Source of the DNA: an uncultured Collinsella sp.
GTDB lineage: Bacteria; Actinomycetota; Coriobacteriia; Coriobacteriales; Coriobacteriaceae
Direction: 5' to 3'
Length of the DNA: 7,961 nucleotides
Assembly: GCA_900545555.1 (NCBI GenBank)
Contig: UQZI01000087.1
Coordinates: 1 to 7,961 of the forward strand
Shown piece by piece: positions 5,862 to 7,961 of this stretch (position 1 is the stretch's first letter; each line of letters begins with the position of its first letter). The position numbers were made by a program, and so were the translations under genes. The notes under the pieces are model-generated. The model was not told the DNA's origin. It did not search any database and saw nothing but the letters and a program-made list of their open reading frames with translations.

Positions 5862-7289
5862 TCAGTTGATGGTTCGCAGGCGCTGGAGAAATTCCTGGTT
5901 TTCCGTCTTTTCGCAGATCGCGTCAATGTTGGAGGAGATGACCCAAACCGCCATCCCGCGTTCTGCGCAGGCAACCAGCAGGTCGATAATCAGTTCATGA
6001 TGCGCCGTCTCCTGCCCGGAAAAGGGGAAAAAGCAGACCAGCAGCTGCGGATTCAGCAGATACCATTTGAAATAGGAGAACCGGAGGCGCGCCGGTAAGG
6101 ACCAAGTGCGCAGAGGCCGCAGCAGATCCTCTCGGGGAAACCATCTAGAGGCCTCCTCCAAAATATTCTCCGCGACCCGCCGGCGAACCAGACGGTATCC
6201 GGCCTTGGGAAGCAGGCAGGTCGTCAGGTTGTCCAGCGCGGTGAGGTTGTCAAACAATACACCGCCGGGACGGTCCGGCCGTTCGGTCTGAATCCCGATC
6301 TCCGTGCCGATCTGCTTTGTCATCTCTTCATGTGTCTGTGCCTGCCCGTTCAGCCACAGCATCCCACTCAGCCAATTCCTGCCGCCCAGAAAGCACTCCC
6401 GGAGTCTGGCGGCAGCCGTGTAGTTCTCGTCCCGGAAGTAGGCGATCTCTCCGCTGTGAATCTGGCAGGTCAGCGGCGCCATTCCCGGAAAAGTGAGACC
6501 CTCCAGCCGCAGCACCTGCTTGTCTTCCCAGCGGCACTCTGTATGCTCCGCTCCGCGGTCCCGCGGCTTCCAGCCCAGAACTGCATAGAGCTGCTCCCCG
6601 TACTCCTCCGGGTAAAGCCGATAGCAGGTCCTGCGGTCCCGGATGACGTCGATCCGGTCACAGTAGCGGTACATGAATGTCTCGTCCAGATCCAGCAGGA
6701 ATACCGCCGTCCCTTGGCGCAGCAGCAGCTGTACGCACTCCATCAGTTTTTCCACATCCCGCCGCCGCAGGATTTCTGTGATCCGGTCCAGGACCAGCAA
6801 CTCTCCCCGCCAGAACCACACCCGAAATACACAGAGGCGGTAATAATCCAGCAGGGAGAGGTCGGCAAGCCGGCTCTCCAGCGGCACACGCAGTTCCATC
6901 CGCTGCCGGATCTCCTGGCTCTCCGGACTGTGCAGGCGCCGGACCGCGCCCCATCTCTGCGGCCAGCCGGCCGGACGGTCCAGCGCCAGCAGGAAGTCCC
7001 GCACCGTCAGCTCCTGCGAATGGAACCGGTGCCAGTTCACGATCCTGGCGTTTTGCAGGATCCAGCGTTCCAGTTCCAGCGGGCCCACCCGACGGCCGCA
7101 GGAAAAGGCCCGTCCCCGCTCCAGGTGTGTGCCGCCCTTGAACAGGTCCAGATATGCGGTGCCGGAGGTAAAATGGTCGTCCACATAGACCCCGATGCAC
7201 TCCCCCCGGGAAATGGAGATTTCAAAACGGTAGAATTCGTCCTCCCTGCGGAAGCAGCCGTTCTCCACCCGGATCAATTCCTCTCTCAC
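5862..7289 (-). CDS. Degenerate tandem ABC ATPase (RbsA/MglA-like), probable pseudo-ATPase linked to a sensor kinase
   Basis: A 475-residue soluble protein with the two-domain outline of sugar-importer ATPases but without their ATP-binding residues. In the first half, GECIGVYVDDHFTSGTAYL (29-47) occupies the Walker A place without GxxGxGK(S/T). LADLSLLDYYRLCVFRVW (141-158) sits where the LSxxQ signature belongs, LLVLDRITEIL (164-174) matches LiLDEPTaaL with the catalytic Glu changed to Arg, and CDRIDVIRD (210-218) matches the family's CDRvtVlRDG. In the second half, GEIAYFRDENYTAAARL (280-296) replaces Walker A, LLVCFFPFSGQE replaces Walker B plus the D-loop, and VISSNIDAI (450-458) keeps the family's iSSelpEl strand. 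Start: GTG at 7287-7289, with GGGAGG about 9 nt upstream and 4 nt after the kinase stop, suggesting translational coupling. The frame is intact over its whole length, so it is probably a functional protein. A regulatory or scaffolding role is inference. Confidence 0.7.
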   Translation of the reverse strand: MREELIRVENGCFRREDEFYRFEISISRGECIGVYVDDHFTSGTAYLDLFKGGTHLERGRAFSCGRRVGPLELERWILQNARIVNWHRFHSQELTVRDFLLALDRPAGWPQRWGAVRRLHSPESQEIRQRMELRVPLESRLADLSLLDYYRLCVFRVWFWRGELLVLDRITEILRRRDVEKLMECVQLLLRQGTAVFLLDLDETFMYRYCDRIDVIRDRRTCYRLYPEEYGEQLYAVLGWKPRDRGAEHTECRWEDKQVLRLEGLTFPGMAPLTCQIHSGEIAYFRDENYTAAARLRECFLGGRNWLSGMLWLNGQAQTHEEMTKQIGTEIGIQTERPDRPGGVLFDNLTALDNLTTCLLPKAGYRLVRRRVAENILEEASRWFPREDLLRPLRTWSLPARLRFSYFKWYLLNPQLLVCFFPFSGQETAHHELIIDLLVACAERGMAVWVISSNIDAICEKTENQEFLQRLRTIN

Positions 7290-7293
7290 GGTT

Positions 7294-7961
7294 CTACGCC
7301 TCCCGGAAACGCAGCGGCAGCGTCACGCAGCACTCCGTGCCAACGCCCGCGGCGCTGAACAAATGCAGGCCGTAGTCCTCTCCGAACATGAGCCGGATGC
7401 GGCTGTTGACATTCCGCAGGGCGATTCCTCCGCACGGCTGGGTCATATCCGCGCCCCCAACTCCGCCGAACTGCGCGTTGAGCCGCTCCACCTGTTCGTC
7501 CGGCATCCCTACGCCGTCGTCCCGCACCCGCAGGAAAAATGTCCGGTCGCTGTTTTCCACAATGATGCGGACCGTGCCGTGGCCCAGTTTGCCCTCCAGC
7601 CCATGTGATACTGCGTTCTCCACCAGAGGCTGCAGGATGAGCTTCGGCATCCGCACTTCCAAAAGCCGCTCGTTCTCCAGCTCCAGTTCCAGAGAGATTT
7701 TGTCACCGAATCGGCAGCGCTGGATGGTAAAGTAGTTTTCCGCATTGTCCAGCTCATCTGAAAAGGTCACATACTCCTGGACATTGGAGATGGTGTATCG
7801 GAAAAAGGTCGCCAGAGCCTCCGTGGTCTCGGCAATATCCGGACAGTTCGCCAGTAGGGCGTCTGTGCGGATGGCCTCCAGGGCGTTATAGAGGAAGTGG
7901 GGGTTGATCTGGTTTTGCAGCGCCAGATATTCCGCCTGTTTCTGCCGCAGTCTGGTGATCT
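7294..7961 (-). CDS. Sensor histidine kinase, YesM/LytS type, C-terminal 221 residues (cut by window edge)
   Basis: The visible part starts at the end of a coiled-coil-like linker (ITRLRQKQAEYLALQ). It then has QINPHFLYN, whose histidine (visible residue 21) is the phosphoacceptor of the His_kinase (PF06580) family. The HATPase domain follows: N box LQPLVENAVSHG (visible 109-120), G1 box DDGVGMPDE (147-155), G2 box GGIALRN (177-183), and the closing GVGTECCVTLPL. Kinases of this family usually have a membrane-bound extracellular sensor and partner an AraC-type (YesN-like) response regulator controlling sugar-uptake genes; those parts would lie beyond the window. The frame is open through the window end, so a GTG at 7770 is not the start. 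It is followed after 4 nt by the ABC-like gene. High confidence for the family, low for the stimulus. Confidence 0.93.
   Translation of the reverse strand, partial: ITRLRQKQAEYLALQNQINPHFLYNALEAIRTDALLANCPDIAETTEALATFFRYTISNVQEYVTFSDELDNAENYFTIQRCRFGDKISLELELENERLLEVRMPKLILQPLVENAVSHGLEGKLGHGTVRIIVENSDRTFFLRVRDDGVGMPDEQVERLNAQFGGVGGADMTQPCGGIALRNVNSRIRLMFGEDYGLHLFSAAGVGTECCVTLPLRFREA

Noticed and set aside
5814..5866. Strong Shine-Dalgarno AAGGAGGT followed by GTG on the plus strand
   Set aside because: The frame it would open ends after 13 codons within the 3' end of the ABC-like gene, so it is probably chance.
6330..7358. Plus-strand open frame of 342 codons opposite the ABC-like gene
   Set aside because: Proline- and glutamine-rich shadow. 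The opposite strand has a proper start, a ribosome-binding site and recognisable ABC landmarks.

Overview
The window reads as two genomes joined inside one gene. Positions 1 to about 5,100 have the GC-rich codon style (CTC/CTG, GTC, CGC, GCG) and protein sequences of a Collinsella-like Coriobacterium from the gut. From about 5,100 to the end, codon choice changes (CTG, CGG, GGG, with ATA present) and the proteins look like those of an Oscillospiraceae or Lachnospiraceae Firmicute. The change falls inside a homoserine dehydrogenase gene at its most conserved block. A metagenome assembly join is the simplest explanation, and recombination is the alternative. The taxonomic assignment comes from sequence character only; no database was searched.

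Collinsella-like part. The 5' end of purL (purine synthesis) is on the minus strand. Divergent from it is a CPA2-type cation:proton antiporter. Its 3' end faces a short-chain dehydrogenase (SDR) that resembles the bile-acid enzyme BaiA. Between these convergent genes lie five tandem 60-62 bp units, each an imperfect dyad, followed by a strong hairpin terminator. Counting a sixth partial unit, the array holds eleven copies of a 14-bp half-site, close to GGGAYGnnGTTTCC, in alternating orientation. The minus-strand homoserine dehydrogenase follows, with its own terminator.

Junction. The homoserine dehydrogenase keeps its catalytic and ACT domains. The first part of the region recognisable as this enzyme is in the foreign codon style, and the N-terminal NAD(P)-binding region is absent, replaced by unrelated sequence from about 5,323.

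Firmicute-like part. On the minus strand, the end of a YesM/LytS-type sensor histidine kinase is followed after 4 nt by a 475-residue protein. That protein has the outline of a duplicated sugar-importer ATPase (RbsA/MglA type), but the Walker A motifs and most catalytic residues of both halves are eroded. It looks like an ABC pseudo-ATPase coupled to a kinase, and is the most unusual protein here. About 540 bp beyond it hold hairpins and a terminator but no gene I can support.
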